The position numbers and the translations under genes are program-made. A DNA stretch of 64,000 bases, from NCBI RefSeq assembly GCF_001854475.1, contig NZ_MNAN01000035.1:157460-221459 (forward strand). The letters are read 5' to 3'. The notes under the pieces were generated by a model. It did not search any database, was not told where the DNA came from, and saw only the letters and a list, made by a program, of their open reading frames with translations. Positions 11,559 to 20,870 of this stretch are shown piece by piece (the first letter of the stretch is position 1; the number at the start of each line of letters is the position of its first letter). This DNA is from Pseudoalteromonas byunsanensis (GTDB lineage: Bacteria > Pseudomonadota > Gammaproteobacteria > Enterobacterales > Alteromonadaceae).

Positions 11559-13433
11559 ATGTTGAAAAAAAGGCCAACGATCCGCGACCATTCAGCCGAG
11601 GCAAACCTCTTTGCCCGTCGCGCATTTATTGGCTTTATTTTCGTAGTTTCTCTAATCGGTATTTTGTTGATGAATGTCTACAACCTGCAAGTTGTAGACT
11701 TCGATACCTATAAAACCCGCTCAAATGATAACCGTATCAAAGTTATCCCTGTCGCGCCCAACCGTGGGCTGATTTACGACAGAAATGGGGTCTTGCTTGC
11801 TGAAAACCGCCCTGTTTACAATCTAGAAGTGGTCCCTGAAGATGTTGAAGACTTAACCCAGAGCTTGCAACAGTTAAGCAAACTGATCCCCATCACCGAT
11901 CAGCAAACCAAAGAGTTTTTAGAAGACATACGCAACAACCGTCGTTTTAAGAGTCAAGTACTTAAATCCCGTTTGAATGAACAGGAAGTTGCCATTTTCT
12001 CCGTAAATCAGCATAAATTTCCCGGTTTTAGTATTGAAGCGCGTTTATCTCGACATTATCCATATGGCGATACACTCACCCATGCCCTTGGTTATGTCGC
12101 CAAACTCAACAAAAAAGAACTTGCAGAGCTAGAAATTGATGGGCAGGCAACCAATTACCGAGCCACCCACGATATAGGTAAGCGCGGCATTGAAAAATAT
12201 TATGAAGAGCAACTACATGGCATAGTCGGTTCACAACGCGTAGAAGTTAATAATCGTGGCCGTGTACTACGCACTCTGAGTGTTGAGCCCCCCGTTCCTG
12301 GGCAAGATTTGGTGTTAACTCTGGATATTGGTCTACAACAAATTGCCCAACACGCTTTAAAAGATACCCGTGGTGCAGTGATTGCTATCGACCCAAAAGA
12401 TGGTGGGATCCTAGCTATGTACTCAAACCCAAGCTATGACCCCAATTTGTTCGTACACGGTATCAGCAGCGAAGACTATAAGAAACTGCTCAATGAGGAT
12501 AGACCGCTGATCAATCGTGTTACACAAGGCCGCTACGCCCCTGCTTCAACCATCAAGCCACATCTTGCTATTTTAGGCTTAGAAGAGGGTATCGTAACCG
12601 AAGAAACTGAGATCTGGGATCCTGGCTTTTTTCAAATTCCTAACGTTGACCATAAATGGCGAGACTGGCTACGCTGGGGACATGGTCACGTTAATGTATA
12701 CCGCGCAATTGAAGAGTCATGTGATACCTATTATTATCGAATTGCCTACAAGCTAGGCATAAGCAAGATAGCCGACTTTATGGATCAATTCGGCTTTGGT
12801 GATCTCTCTGGTATTGATATCCACGAAGAAACGACTGCCATATTGCCTACGGTCGACTGGAAACGTGCAAGATTTAAAGAAAACTGGTGGCCAGGTGATA
12901 CAATTTCAGTCGGTATAGGTCAAGGCTATTGGACAGCAACACCAATCCAAATCGCTAATTCATTGAGCATTTTGGTCAATCGCGGTGTTCACCGCCAGCC
13001 ACATTTGGTGCAAGTAGCCAGACAGGAAGAAAACATCACTCAATTATTCACAGAAGAAAAGCCACCTGTACAGCTCAAAAACCCACACCATTGGCAAATA
13101 GCACTGGATGCCATGCATAACACCGTAACAAAAACCTCAGGTACAGCCCACAAAGCCTTCAAGGGTGTGACCTATGATCCTGCAGGGAAAACAGGCACGG
13201 CACAGGTTGTTAGTATCGCCCAAGGCGAAAAATATGATGCTAAAAAGCTCAAAGAGCGGCACCGAGACAACGCAGTATACACAGGATTTGCCCCGTTTGA
13301 TGACCCCCAAATAGTCGTTGCTATCATCGTAGAAAACCAAAAAGCTGGTGGTGGTTCAATTGCAGCACCAATCGCTAGGCAAATCATGGATTATTACTTT
13401 TCTGCGTATCCACTTGATACGGAGGCTCAATGA
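11559..13433 (+). CDS. mrdA: Penicillin-binding protein 2 (elongasome transpeptidase)
   Basis: The 624-residue protein crosslinks peptidoglycan during lateral growth and works with RodA. It has a cytoplasmic tail, one membrane helix (about 24-46), the dimerisation domain starting NRGLIYDRNGVLLAENRP, and a transpeptidase domain. That domain holds SxxK (ASTIKPH, active serine near 330), SCD (EESCDTYYY) and KTGTA near 546. The stop overlaps the mrdB start (ATGA), so synthesis is coupled. Confidence 0.96.
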   Translation: MLKKRPTIRDHSAEANLFARRAFIGFIFVVSLIGILLMNVYNLQVVDFDTYKTRSNDNRIKVIPVAPNRGLIYDRNGVLLAENRPVYNLEVVPEDVEDLTQSLQQLSKLIPITDQQTKEFLEDIRNNRRFKSQVLKSRLNEQEVAIFSVNQHKFPGFSIEARLSRHYPYGDTLTHALGYVAKLNKKELAELEIDGQATNYRATHDIGKRGIEKYYEEQLHGIVGSQRVEVNNRGRVLRTLSVEPPVPGQDLVLTLDIGLQQIAQHALKDTRGAVIAIDPKDGGILAMYSNPSYDPNLFVHGISSEDYKKLLNEDRPLINRVTQGRYAPASTIKPHLAILGLEEGIVTEETEIWDPGFFQIPNVDHKWRDWLRWGHGHVNVYRAIEESCDTYYYRIAYKLGISKIADFMDQFGFGDLSGIDIHEETTAILPTVDWKRARFKENWWPGDTISVGIGQGYWTATPIQIANSLSILVNRGVHRQPHLVQVARQEENITQLFTEEKPPVQLKNPHHWQIALDAMHNTVTKTSGTAHKAFKGVTYDPAGKTGTAQVVSIAQGEKYDAKKLKERHRDNAVYTGFAPFDDPQIVVAIIVENQKAGGGSIAAPIARQIMDYYFSAYPLDTEAQ

Positions 13434-14539
13434 CCCCGTTACACAATCGACGTACAATTTGGCAAATCGTACACTTAGACTTACCTTTGCTTGTGGCCCT
13501 AATGTTAATGATGGTGGGCAGTTTAACCGTCGTCTATAGTGCCAGTGGCCAAGATGTCAATATGATGATACGCCATGGTACTCGCATGGCAGGCGCCATC
13601 ATTGCAATGCTGTTTATGGCGCAACTATCTCCCATTACGTTAAAGCGTATTGTCATTCCAATGTACTTAGTTGGTCTAGCAATGTTGATTGCAGTATTGT
13701 TTGTGGGGGTAAGCAGCAAAGGTGCACAACGGTGGTTAGACTTGGGTATTACTCGATTTCAACCCTCTGAGATTATGAAAATTGCCGTGCCTATGATGGT
13801 CGCGTGGTACATAGGTCAACACCGACTTCCCCCCTCTATTTGGAATCTGGTCGTCGGTTTTATAATAGTTATAGTGCCCACGGTCCTAATTAAAGAGCAG
13901 CCTGATTTAGGCACTTCAATTCTTATCGCCAGCTCGGGTATTTTTGTACTATTTTTATCGGGATTGAGCTGGCAGCTCATCGGTATATTTGCACTGTTGG
14001 CAGGACCTGCCGGATTTGCTTTTTGGCACTATGGTATGCACGCTTATCAACAACAGCGGGTCTTAACATTTTTAAACCCTGAGAGTGACCCTCTTGGTGC
14101 TGGATATCATATTATTCAGTCAAAAATTGCCATCGGTTCAGGTGGTGTTGAGGGCAAAGGCTGGTTACAGGGAACACAGTCACAATTAGAGTTTTTACCG
14201 GAGCGCCACACTGACTTCATTTTCTCCGTCCTCAGTGAAGAATTTGGCTTATTTGGCGTAGTGATATTATTAAGCCTTTATTTGTTTATTATTGGTCGAG
14301 GTTTATATATTGCCGTCCGTGCTCAAGATGCCTTTAGTAAACTGTTAGCCGGTGCACTTACTTTGACATTCTTTGTATATGTATTTGTAAATATCGGGAT
14401 GGTATCAGGATTACTGCCAGTGGTTGGTGTACCGCTACCACTGATTAGTTATGGTGGAACCTCAATGGTGACCTTAATGGCTGGATTTGGCATTATTATG
14501 GCTATCGCAACAGATAAGAGGATGCTTTTAAAATCATGA
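13430..14539 (+). CDS. mrdB: Rod-shape peptidoglycan glycosyltransferase RodA
   Basis: This 369-residue SEDS-family inner-membrane protein has about ten membrane helices and polymerises lipid II into glycan strands with PBP2. Signature segments are LGITRFQPSEIMKIAVPMMVAWY, KEQPDLGTSILI, FLPERHTDFIFSVLSEEFG and LPLISYGGTSMVTLM. It overlaps mrdA upstream and rlpA downstream by ATGA junctions. Confidence 0.96.
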   Translation: MTPLHNRRTIWQIVHLDLPLLVALMLMMVGSLTVVYSASGQDVNMMIRHGTRMAGAIIAMLFMAQLSPITLKRIVIPMYLVGLAMLIAVLFVGVSSKGAQRWLDLGITRFQPSEIMKIAVPMMVAWYIGQHRLPPSIWNLVVGFIIVIVPTVLIKEQPDLGTSILIASSGIFVLFLSGLSWQLIGIFALLAGPAGFAFWHYGMHAYQQQRVLTFLNPESDPLGAGYHIIQSKIAIGSGGVEGKGWLQGTQSQLEFLPERHTDFIFSVLSEEFGLFGVVILLSLYLFIIGRGLYIAVRAQDAFSKLLAGALTLTFFVYVFVNIGMVSGLLPVVGVPLPLISYGGTSMVTLMAGFGIIMAIATDKRMLLKS

Positions 14540-15300
14540 GTAAACAGCAGTTACATCTGAGCTTGAGCATTATGCTGCTTTTGCTACTCAGCGCATGCAG
14601 CAGCCGTTACCATATCAAGCACGACAAAGCCCCGCTAAGAGCGCCAACCGAGCTAGAAATGCAAGATGCAATAGTTACCAACGAAGCCAAGAGCGCCAGC
14701 ACCGGACGCCCGTATGTGGTCATGGGTAAACGCTATACTCCAATGTCTGATGAACACGGCTACATAGAACAAGGCACTGCTTCATGGTATGGCCGAAAGT
14801 TCCACGGTTATCATACCTCTAATGGCGAAGTGTTTAATATGTTTGATATGACCGCAGCACACAAAACCTTGCCACTGCCGAGCTTCGTTAAAGTAACAAA
14901 TTTAGATAATGGGAAAAGCGCAATTGTCAGAGTTAATGACCGCGGCCCATTTCATGATGATAGAATTATTGATTTGTCCTATGCCGCAGCATACAAACTA
15001 GGTTACCACTTAAATGGTACAGCCAAAGTTAAGGTAGAGGCGATTACCCTATCAAGAAAAGCGCCCCGCTTAACCTACATTCAAGTGGCTGCAGGCAGTC
15101 AATTAGACAAAATACAAACAATGGCGCACGCTCTTGAACAAAAAACGGCCATCACTAATGTCATCACATTAGAAAATGGATTGTACAAGCTGCGTTTAGG
15201 ACCAATGCAAGATGATAATCAGGCACAATCAGTACTGAATAGTTTGCGAAAAGGCCAATTTAGCCAAGCCTTCTTGCTTTATAGTGAACAACAACTTTAG
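14536..15300 (+). CDS. rlpA: Septal-ring lytic transglycosylase RlpA
   Basis: A 254-residue outer-membrane lipoprotein with lipobox LLSACSS. A double-psi beta-barrel domain (about 75-165) contains GTASWYGRKFHGYHTSNGE and VRVNDRGPFHDDRIIDLSYAAA, including the Asp and His positions used by RlpA transglycosylases. A SPOR domain occupies the last 75 residues and targets denuded glycan at division sites. It is the last member of the mrdA-mrdB-rlpA overlap cluster. Confidence 0.93.
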   Translation: MSKQQLHLSLSIMLLLLLSACSSRYHIKHDKAPLRAPTELEMQDAIVTNEAKSASTGRPYVVMGKRYTPMSDEHGYIEQGTASWYGRKFHGYHTSNGEVFNMFDMTAAHKTLPLPSFVKVTNLDNGKSAIVRVNDRGPFHDDRIIDLSYAAAYKLGYHLNGTAKVKVEAITLSRKAPRLTYIQVAAGSQLDKIQTMAHALEQKTAITNVITLENGLYKLRLGPMQDDNQAQSVLNSLRKGQFSQAFLLYSEQQL

Positions 15301-15345
15301 AATATTGCGGTGACGCTGACTAACTAAATTAAAATTGCGAGCATA

Positions 15346-16509
15346 ATGACTTTATTAAAATCGAAATTTATCACTCAACTTTGCGGCCTTGTCTGTTCAG
15401 CCTCAATTTTTGCGGCTAATGCACAGATTCTGCCATCTCCTCCTCAAGTTAACGCTAAAGGGTATTTTTTAGTTGATTTCACAACGGGCAAAGTCATTGC
15501 TGAGGGTGAAGCCGACACGAAATTAGCGCCAGCCAGTTTGACTAAAATGATGACAAGTTACGTTATTGGCACAGAAATTAACGCAGGCAATATTTCTGGC
15601 GCAGATATGGTAACTATCAGTGAAAAGGCTTGGGCTAAAAACTTTCCTGAGTCTTCGAAAATGTTCATCGAAGTGGGCAAGCAGGTTAGTGTTGATGATT
15701 TAAACCGCGGTATTATCATTCAATCGGGTAATGATGCTTGCGTTGCGATGGCTGAGCATATCGCAGGCAGTGAAAGTGCATTTGCAGATCTTATGAATGC
15801 TCACGCTGAAAAATTGGGCATGACCAATACCCACTTTATCAACAGCCATGGCCTTGATACTGACGAACACTACACAACACCTCGCGATATGGCGACACTC
15901 GGTGCGGCTTTAATTCGAGATGTGCCAGATGAGTATGCTCTTTATAAAGAGAAATCATTTACATATAACGGTATAAAACAATATAACCGTAACACCCTGC
16001 TGTGGGATGCAAGCCTTGAAGTGGATGGGATCAAAACAGGCCACACCTCTGAAGCTGGCTACAGTTTGGTTACTTCAGCGGTTAAAGATGACATGCGCCT
16101 AATAGCGGTTGTAATGGGTACGGCCAGTGAGCGTGCGCGTAAAGTCGAAAGTAAAAAATTACTCAACTATGGGTTTAGGTTTTTCGAAACCATTACACCA
16201 TACAAAGCTGGTGATAGCTTCGCAGAGCAACGTATTTGGATGGGTAATAAAGAGACTGTATCTTTAGGTATTTTGCAAGATACTCCTATTACTATCCCAC
16301 GTGGACAGCGTAAAAACTTGAAAGCTAATTTCGAGCTAGACAAAACCCTAGAAGCGCCACTTGCTAAAGGCAGTAAAGTAGGTACATTGTTTTTACAGTT
16401 AGAAGGCGAAGAAATTGCGCAATATCCACTTGTTACCCTTGAAGAAGTAGGTGAAGGTAGCTTTTTCAGCAAAATATACGACTACCTACGTTTACAGATC
16501 ATGCAATAA
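15346..16509 (+). CDS. dacA: D-alanyl-D-alanine carboxypeptidase (PBP5 family)
   Basis: This 387-residue periplasmic enzyme trims the terminal D-Ala from pentapeptides. The signal peptide ends near SIFAANAQ. The catalytic motifs are SxxK as SLTKM (about residue 65), SGN as SGNDAC, and KTG as DGIKTGHTSEAGYS. The C-terminal beta domain ends in an amphipathic helix (SKIYDYLRLQIMQ) that holds PBP5 to the inner membrane. A strong terminator follows. Confidence 0.95.
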   Translation: MTLLKSKFITQLCGLVCSASIFAANAQILPSPPQVNAKGYFLVDFTTGKVIAEGEADTKLAPASLTKMMTSYVIGTEINAGNISGADMVTISEKAWAKNFPESSKMFIEVGKQVSVDDLNRGIIIQSGNDACVAMAEHIAGSESAFADLMNAHAEKLGMTNTHFINSHGLDTDEHYTTPRDMATLGAALIRDVPDEYALYKEKSFTYNGIKQYNRNTLLWDASLEVDGIKTGHTSEAGYSLVTSAVKDDMRLIAVVMGTASERARKVESKKLLNYGFRFFETITPYKAGDSFAEQRIWMGNKETVSLGILQDTPITIPRGQRKNLKANFELDKTLEAPLAKGSKVGTLFLQLEGEEIAQYPLVTLEEVGEGSFFSKIYDYLRLQIMQ

Positions 16510-16525
16510 TTTAAAAAGTATAAAT

Positions 16526-16555
16526 AAACGCCTCCCTCTGGAGGCGTTTTTTTTT
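16526..16555 (+). terminator. Rho-independent terminator after dacA
   Basis: A perfect 10-bp stem, AAACGCCTCC / GGAGGCGTTT with a CTCT loop, runs directly into nine T residues. It ends the mrd-rlpA-dacA transcript before ybeD. Confidence 0.93.
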
Positions 16556-16660
16556 GTCACAAAAATGGTAGAATGCCGCAATTATTCAGGGTTAGAACAC
16601 TAACTCGATTAGCCAAGCTTGTGATTGATACAAGCAAGTTCCAGTTGTGAGGACACCGTT

Positions 16661-16939
16661 TTGGTAAAGCCAGTTAAAAATACTAAGTTTGACGAGTACT
16701 TAGAATTCCCATGCCCATTCACATTTAAGATTATGGGTGTTGCAAATGTAAACCTGACGGATCAAGTGCTGACGAAACTACAGGCAATCGCACCGGGTGA
16801 TTATGCACCAAAAGTCAAGCCAAGCAGTAAAGGCACTTATGAATCTATCACCGTAGTGGTAACAGTGACATCAAAAGAACATATTGAACAGATCTATAAC
16901 GAGATTGGCTCACTAGAAGACGTACGTTACGTACTGTAA
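16661..16939 (+). CDS. ybeD: YbeD/DUF493 family protein
   Basis: The conserved region ([39 protein letters not shown]) matches E. coli YbeD, a small ferredoxin-like-fold protein of unknown function next to lipB. I place the start at the TTG at 16661, preceded by GAGGA at a good distance, giving 92 residues. An in-frame TTG at 16625 would add 12 residues with no clear ribosome site. The lipB start follows 17 bases after the stop. Confidence 0.88.
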   Translation: MVKPVKNTKFDEYLEFPCPFTFKIMGVANVNLTDQVLTKLQAIAPGDYAPKVKPSSKGTYESITVVVTVTSKEHIEQIYNEIGSLEDVRYVL

Positions 16940-16956
16940 CGGATTACCGAATCATT

Positions 16957-17610
16957 ATGAGTCAACATACCGTTATAGTTCGCCAGTTAGGTAGACGTTG
17001 CTATGAACCTATTTGGCAAAAGATGCAAACTTATACCGACCAGCGTGATGATAATAGCGCTGATGAGATTTGGCTGGTTGAGCACCAACCTGTGTTCACT
17101 CAAGGTCAAGCAGGTAAAGATGAGCACCTATTAGCGCCGGGTGATATTCCGGTGATCAAAGTAGATCGGGGTGGTCAAGTAACTTACCACGGCCCAGGAC
17201 AGCAGATGATGTACGTTTTATTTAATCTGCGACGCTTAAAGATTGGTGTAAGAGAACTGGTAACATGGCTAGAAGAATGTATCATCGATTTTCTAGCAGA
17301 GCATAATATCAATGCTTATGCCAAAGCTGATGCTCCGGGCGTGTATGTTGGCGAAAGTAAAATTGCGTCTTTAGGATTAAGAGTTCGTCGCGGCTGTTCT
17401 TTTCATGGCCTAGCACTCAATGTAAACATGGATATGTCGCCTTTTTTAAGAATTAATCCATGCGGTTATGCCGGTATGAATATGGTACAAACCAGTGAAT
17501 TAAATGGCCCAGACTCTATGGTTGAGGTTGGCAATGGGCTAGTCAAACACATGTTGAAGCGACTTAATGCGCAGCATGTTGAGCAAACTGAAGGGTTTGA
17601 AAACGAATGA
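16957..17610 (+). CDS. lipB: Octanoyl-ACP:protein N-octanoyltransferase
   Basis: The 217-residue enzyme moves octanoyl from ACP to the lipoyl domains of 2-oxoacid dehydrogenases and GcvH. The family motif [12 protein letters not shown] is at about 69-80. The Lys and Cys of the active site are found in [23 protein letters not shown] and NPCGYAGM. Its stop overlaps the lipA start (ATGA), so the two lipoate steps are coupled. Confidence 0.96.
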   Translation: MSQHTVIVRQLGRRCYEPIWQKMQTYTDQRDDNSADEIWLVEHQPVFTQGQAGKDEHLLAPGDIPVIKVDRGGQVTYHGPGQQMMYVLFNLRRLKIGVRELVTWLEECIIDFLAEHNINAYAKADAPGVYVGESKIASLGLRVRRGCSFHGLALNVNMDMSPFLRINPCGYAGMNMVQTSELNGPDSMVEVGNGLVKHMLKRLNAQHVEQTEGFENE

Positions 17611-18593
17611 GTAAACCAGTAAAAATGGAGCCAGGGGTAAAGCTTCGCGATGCTGAAAAAATGGCATTGATCCCAGTAAAAGTACTCCCAACTGAACGAC
17701 AGGAAATGCTAAGAAAGCCTGATTGGCTGAAGATCCGCCTGCCAAAATCAAGCGAGCGTATTGATGGTATCAAACAAGCGATGCGTAAACATGGTCTGCA
17801 CTCGGTATGTGAAGAGGCATCTTGTCCTAACCTATCAGAATGTTTTAACCACGGTACTGCAACCTTTATGATACTAGGAGCTATCTGTACCCGTCGTTGT
17901 CCATTTTGTGATGTTGCACATGGTCGCCCACTTAAACCGGATGCCGAAGAACCTGAAAAACTCGCGTTAACGATAAAAGACATGAAATTAAGTTATGTGG
18001 TTATCACATCTGTAGACAGAGATGATCTTCGTGATGGTGGCGCACAGCACTTCGCAGATTGTATTACTGCTATTCGTAAGCACAATCCAGATATTACCAT
18101 CGAAATTTTGGTACCAGACTTTAGAGGCAGAATGGAGCGGGCGCTAGAAATCTTGACGCAAACGCCACCAGATGTATTTAACCACAACCTAGAAACCGCA
18201 CCACGTTTGTATAAGTTGGCAAGACCTGGCGCCGATTATAAGTGGTCTTTGGAATTGTTACGTCGCTTTAAAGAAGCCCACCCAGAGGTTAAAACCAAGT
18301 CTGGCCTGATGGTTGGTTTGGGCGAAGAGATGTCTGAAATAGAAGAAGTGCTTCGTGATTTACGTGAACATAATGTAGACATGCTTACCGTTGGTCAGTA
18401 CTTACAACCATCAAAGCATCACCTTCCTGTTAAACGTTACGTGCCACCTGTTGAGTTTGATGCATTAAAAGAGTACGCCGATGAGATTGGCTTTACTCAT
18501 GCTGCGTGTGGGCCGTTCGTCCGTTCGAGCTACCACGCAGACCAACAAGCTGCTGGTAAAGAAGTTGTGAGTTACAACGTTAAGCGCGACTAA
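17607..18593 (+). CDS. lipA: Lipoyl synthase with a transposon-encoded C-terminal tail
   Basis: This radical-SAM enzyme inserts two sulfurs into protein-bound octanoyl groups. The auxiliary 4Fe-4S ligands are C68, C73 and C79. The SAM-cluster CxxxCxxC is C94, C98 and C101. The RSSYHAD serine-ligand region is intact. The gene should end Glu-Val-Lys-stop, as in E. coli. Here the Tn7-like element breaks it after GAAGT at 18565, and its left tip supplies Val-Ser-Tyr-Asn-Val-Lys-Arg-Asp-stop. The protein is thus 328 residues instead of a reconstructed 321. All catalytic residues lie upstream, so the enzyme is probably active. The native terminator is now at 33664. Confidence 0.96.
   Translation: MSKPVKMEPGVKLRDAEKMALIPVKVLPTERQEMLRKPDWLKIRLPKSSERIDGIKQAMRKHGLHSVCEEASCPNLSECFNHGTATFMILGAICTRRCPFCDVAHGRPLKPDAEEPEKLALTIKDMKLSYVVITSVDRDDLRDGGAQHFADCITAIRKHNPDITIEILVPDFRGRMERALEILTQTPPDVFNHNLETAPRLYKLARPGADYKWSLELLRRFKEAHPEVKTKSGLMVGLGEEMSEIEEVLRDLREHNVDMLTVGQYLQPSKHHLPVKRYVPPVEFDALKEYADEIGFTHAACGPFVRSSYHADQQAAGKEVVSYNVKRD
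18561..18565. repeat. Target-site duplication GAAGT, left copy
   Basis: Five bases directly before the TGTGA tip of the transposon. They are identical to 33636-33640 after the ACA of the other tip. A 5-bp duplication is the Tn7-family norm. Confidence 0.88.
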
Positions 18594-18630
18594 ACAACGC
18601 TATTTTGTACTACAACGATATTTTGTACTG
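18566..18630 (+). repeat. Left transposon end with three packed TnsB-type sites
   Basis: After the 8-base tip TGTGAGTT come three near-contiguous 19-bp repeats in the same direction: 18574-18592, 18594-18612 and 18612-18630. The inner two are ACAACGCTATTTTGTACTA and ACAACGATATTTTGTACTG. The outermost keeps ACAACG and ACTA, but its centre is changed to TTAAGCGCG. This outer site doubles as the last codons and stop of lipA. Tight packing is what Tn7 shows at its right, target-gene-proximal end. Confidence 0.85.
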
Positions 18631-18645
18631 TAAGGAAGAGTAAAG

Positions 18646-20364
18646 ATGTCGCAAGGAATACCTAAAATTAGTGAATTTCCTTGTGACGATCGTTATTGGA
18701 GGGTCGATTGGTTTGGCGCTATTGAGCGAAACCCAAACGTGCCCTCCGAACCTTTCTTACAAATCGTAATAAGCCCTCTCATTCAAAATGAAAGCATAGA
18801 CTCCACCGCTAAACATCTCGCTTCCACTCATGTCACAAATTATGATGACCAAACAGTTATAAAAATTGGTGTTGGACAGCTTCCATTTATATCTATCGGT
18901 TCGATCTGGCTAAATGGCCAATGCCAAGCAGCCAAGGCTGGTCAAACAAAGCTTTTACATAATCTTCATATCGCCGAACACACCACTCAATCCATCCCTG
19001 GAAATCATAAAGTTGAGGATAAAAACCTCATTCCGTACGAATCTTATCGAACGGGAAAAGGGTTTATGGCTAACCTTATAGCCATTGAACATGATGAAGA
19101 CCCCTTTGGAATACTTGTTCCTGTTATGGAGTTAATCCGTTTCTATTACGCTGTTTCGACAGATATGGCGCATATTGTTTTTTCTGGCGATTTAAAACAT
19201 CAGCCACAGAATGTGATTAATACCGAAAAGTGTGGCTTTGATGAGGGAGAGAGACGCTGCATACTGCATCTAAGGCAACACCTTTCGGACGAAGATGGTT
19301 GGGTTATTGGACGAGCACTCACATGTAAAGAAGCTTGGGAAGGCTTTACGCTGCCACATGACACAATAATGAAACACTCCTTGAATACGAAGTTTCTTCA
19401 TCCCCAAAGTACATTTCCATTTTCAGGTTCAAGTAACCTAAAAGTCAGAGGTAAGTTCATTCCTGCTAAAGATGAACTTTCAAAAAGGGGCTGGCGATAT
19501 CTAGTATTGGCCATAGAGCACTGTACAGCGCCATTTCCTTTTGAGCACCTTACGGCTGATAGAGACAATAACAATAATCAGGGCGAGGGAGAAAATGAAA
19601 TCAATGATGGTGATAAGAAACCAGCGTTTCCTCAGCCTAAGCATAAAACGTCAAATGCTGATAAGCCCTTTCAAAGTCAAAATGAGCCAAATAAAAGCAA
19701 AACCAATGAACATGTACTATTACCAACCGACCGATTTGGCGCAATCATGGGCAAAAAAGTCGATAGGCCTAAAAAAGATCAATGTCGCTACATAAGCGCA
19801 CTACGCTATGCGCCAAAAGAAGATGAACCAAAGCAGCTTGGCACTGGACAAGGTGATTCTGGTGATCTAAAGACTGGCCGTGGACACGCAAACCCAATCC
19901 GCACACGTCGTCAAGCCCTTCCTGCCAGCTTTGAAACATTTGAAGAGGCCATCCAGCTACTCACTCAAGTTGAGGGCGTAAAAGCCCGTCTACGGCCCAT
20001 AGAAGAAGCCATTGAGTATATCCCGCTCACAAAACCTGCCGATAAAAGGCAATGGTCTTACTTGGACTCAAGCTCTTACTGCCGACGGCAAGTAATTATT
20101 GCGGACATTCACTATCAAAACCGATGGTATACACTGATTGAATTTGAGATGCGAAACAAAGAAAATTGCAGTGTTGCATTAGTTAATGTCGAGAACTTTG
20201 AGTATTGTTCTAACCAGAGACTGAACAATTTACTACATCAGCTTGCAATAAAAAAAGGGATCTGGTTAAACATTCCCTCAATCCCTAACATAACGATTAA
20301 AACCATGAAGCATACATGGTCAACACCGTTAGATTTTAAGAGCTCTATCTTTGATAGGCTTTGA
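18646..20364 (+). CDS. tnsE: TnsE-like transposition protein
   Basis: The protein has 572 residues. By comparison with remembered Tn7 TnsE (538 residues), it has the same plan: an N-terminal domain (about 1-300, with WRVDWFGAIER and ILVPVMELIRFYYAVS), a hydrophilic Asn/Lys-rich linker (about 300-365), and a C-terminal domain (about 420-572). The C-terminal domain contains FETFEEAIQLL, a beta-rich RRQVIIADIHYQNRWYTLIEFEM stretch and a basic helix near LHQLAIKKGIWLN. TnsE steers Tn7 to replicating lagging strands through the sliding clamp. A strong ribosome site (AAGGAAGAG) precedes the ATG. It lies only 52 bases after the lipA stop with no terminator between, so lipA read-through could express it. 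The family call is made by eye. Confidence 0.65.
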   Translation: MSQGIPKISEFPCDDRYWRVDWFGAIERNPNVPSEPFLQIVISPLIQNESIDSTAKHLASTHVTNYDDQTVIKIGVGQLPFISIGSIWLNGQCQAAKAGQTKLLHNLHIAEHTTQSIPGNHKVEDKNLIPYESYRTGKGFMANLIAIEHDEDPFGILVPVMELIRFYYAVSTDMAHIVFSGDLKHQPQNVINTEKCGFDEGERRCILHLRQHLSDEDGWVIGRALTCKEAWEGFTLPHDTIMKHSLNTKFLHPQSTFPFSGSSNLKVRGKFIPAKDELSKRGWRYLVLAIEHCTAPFPFEHLTADRDNNNNQGEGENEINDGDKKPAFPQPKHKTSNADKPFQSQNEPNKSKTNEHVLLPTDRFGAIMGKKVDRPKKDQCRYISALRYAPKEDEPKQLGTGQGDSGDLKTGRGHANPIRTRRQALPASFETFEEAIQLLTQVEGVKARLRPIEEAIEYIPLTKPADKRQWSYLDSSSYCRRQVIIADIHYQNRWYTLIEFEMRNKENCSVALVNVENFEYCSNQRLNNLLHQLAIKKGIWLNIPSIPNITIKTMKHTWSTPLDFKSSIFDRL

Positions 20365-20398
20365 TTAAGTCTTCACTATAGTAAGGAGTACTACATTT

Positions 20399-20752
20399 AT
20401 GTGGGATATTTACAGAATGCACCTACTTAGACTTATCTCTGAAACTGGTAATAAATTTGAAATATTTACGACATGGGAAAACGCACATAAATCACAGCGC
20501 AACGGGTTATTTTCAGAAAGTGAATACAGCAGCCACAGTTGGTTCTTTATTAAAGATGGCAAAGAGGCTTGGTATCTTGAATACAGTTCTTCAGATGGTG
20601 GATGCTGGAATTCAAAGGGGCCGCTAGTTAGCGGCTACAAAGCCCGTTATACCACTGAAATAGGTCAATACATTACCCTAATGTGTGATTTTAAAAATGG
20701 GGAAAGCTCAGCCAATAGTAACTATAGAAGACTGAAATATAAAGACAATTGA
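20399..20752 (+). CDS. Unrecognised 117-residue cargo protein
   Basis: I do not recognise this protein. It is a soluble, aromatic-rich sequence (seven Trp) with no signal peptide or membrane segment. It starts 34 bases after the tnsE-like stop, behind a TAAGGAG ribosome site, so it is likely to share that transcript. Its place behind tnsE suggests either an accessory transposition protein or the first cargo gene. An alternative start is the Met at residue 7. Confidence 0.6.
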   Translation: MWDIYRMHLLRLISETGNKFEIFTTWENAHKSQRNGLFSESEYSSHSWFFIKDGKEAWYLEYSSSDGGCWNSKGPLVSGYKARYTTEIGQYITLMCDFKNGESSANSNYRRLKYKDN

Positions 20753-20870
20753 TATGACAACCTTGTGTGTTTTATTTTGCCAGTACCAAAGTGCTTTAAG
20801 AACTCGATACATGAGAGGTTGTCGATAAAATTAGACATCCCTCTCACCCGTAATGTTCAATTGCTAAAAT

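Noticed and set aside
18646-18660. Placing the left transposon boundary after the lipA stop instead of inside lipA
   Set aside because: No TGT tip with a matching 5-bp duplication is found there. The boundary at 18566 explains the tips, the duplication, the repeat offsets and the native LipA ending together.
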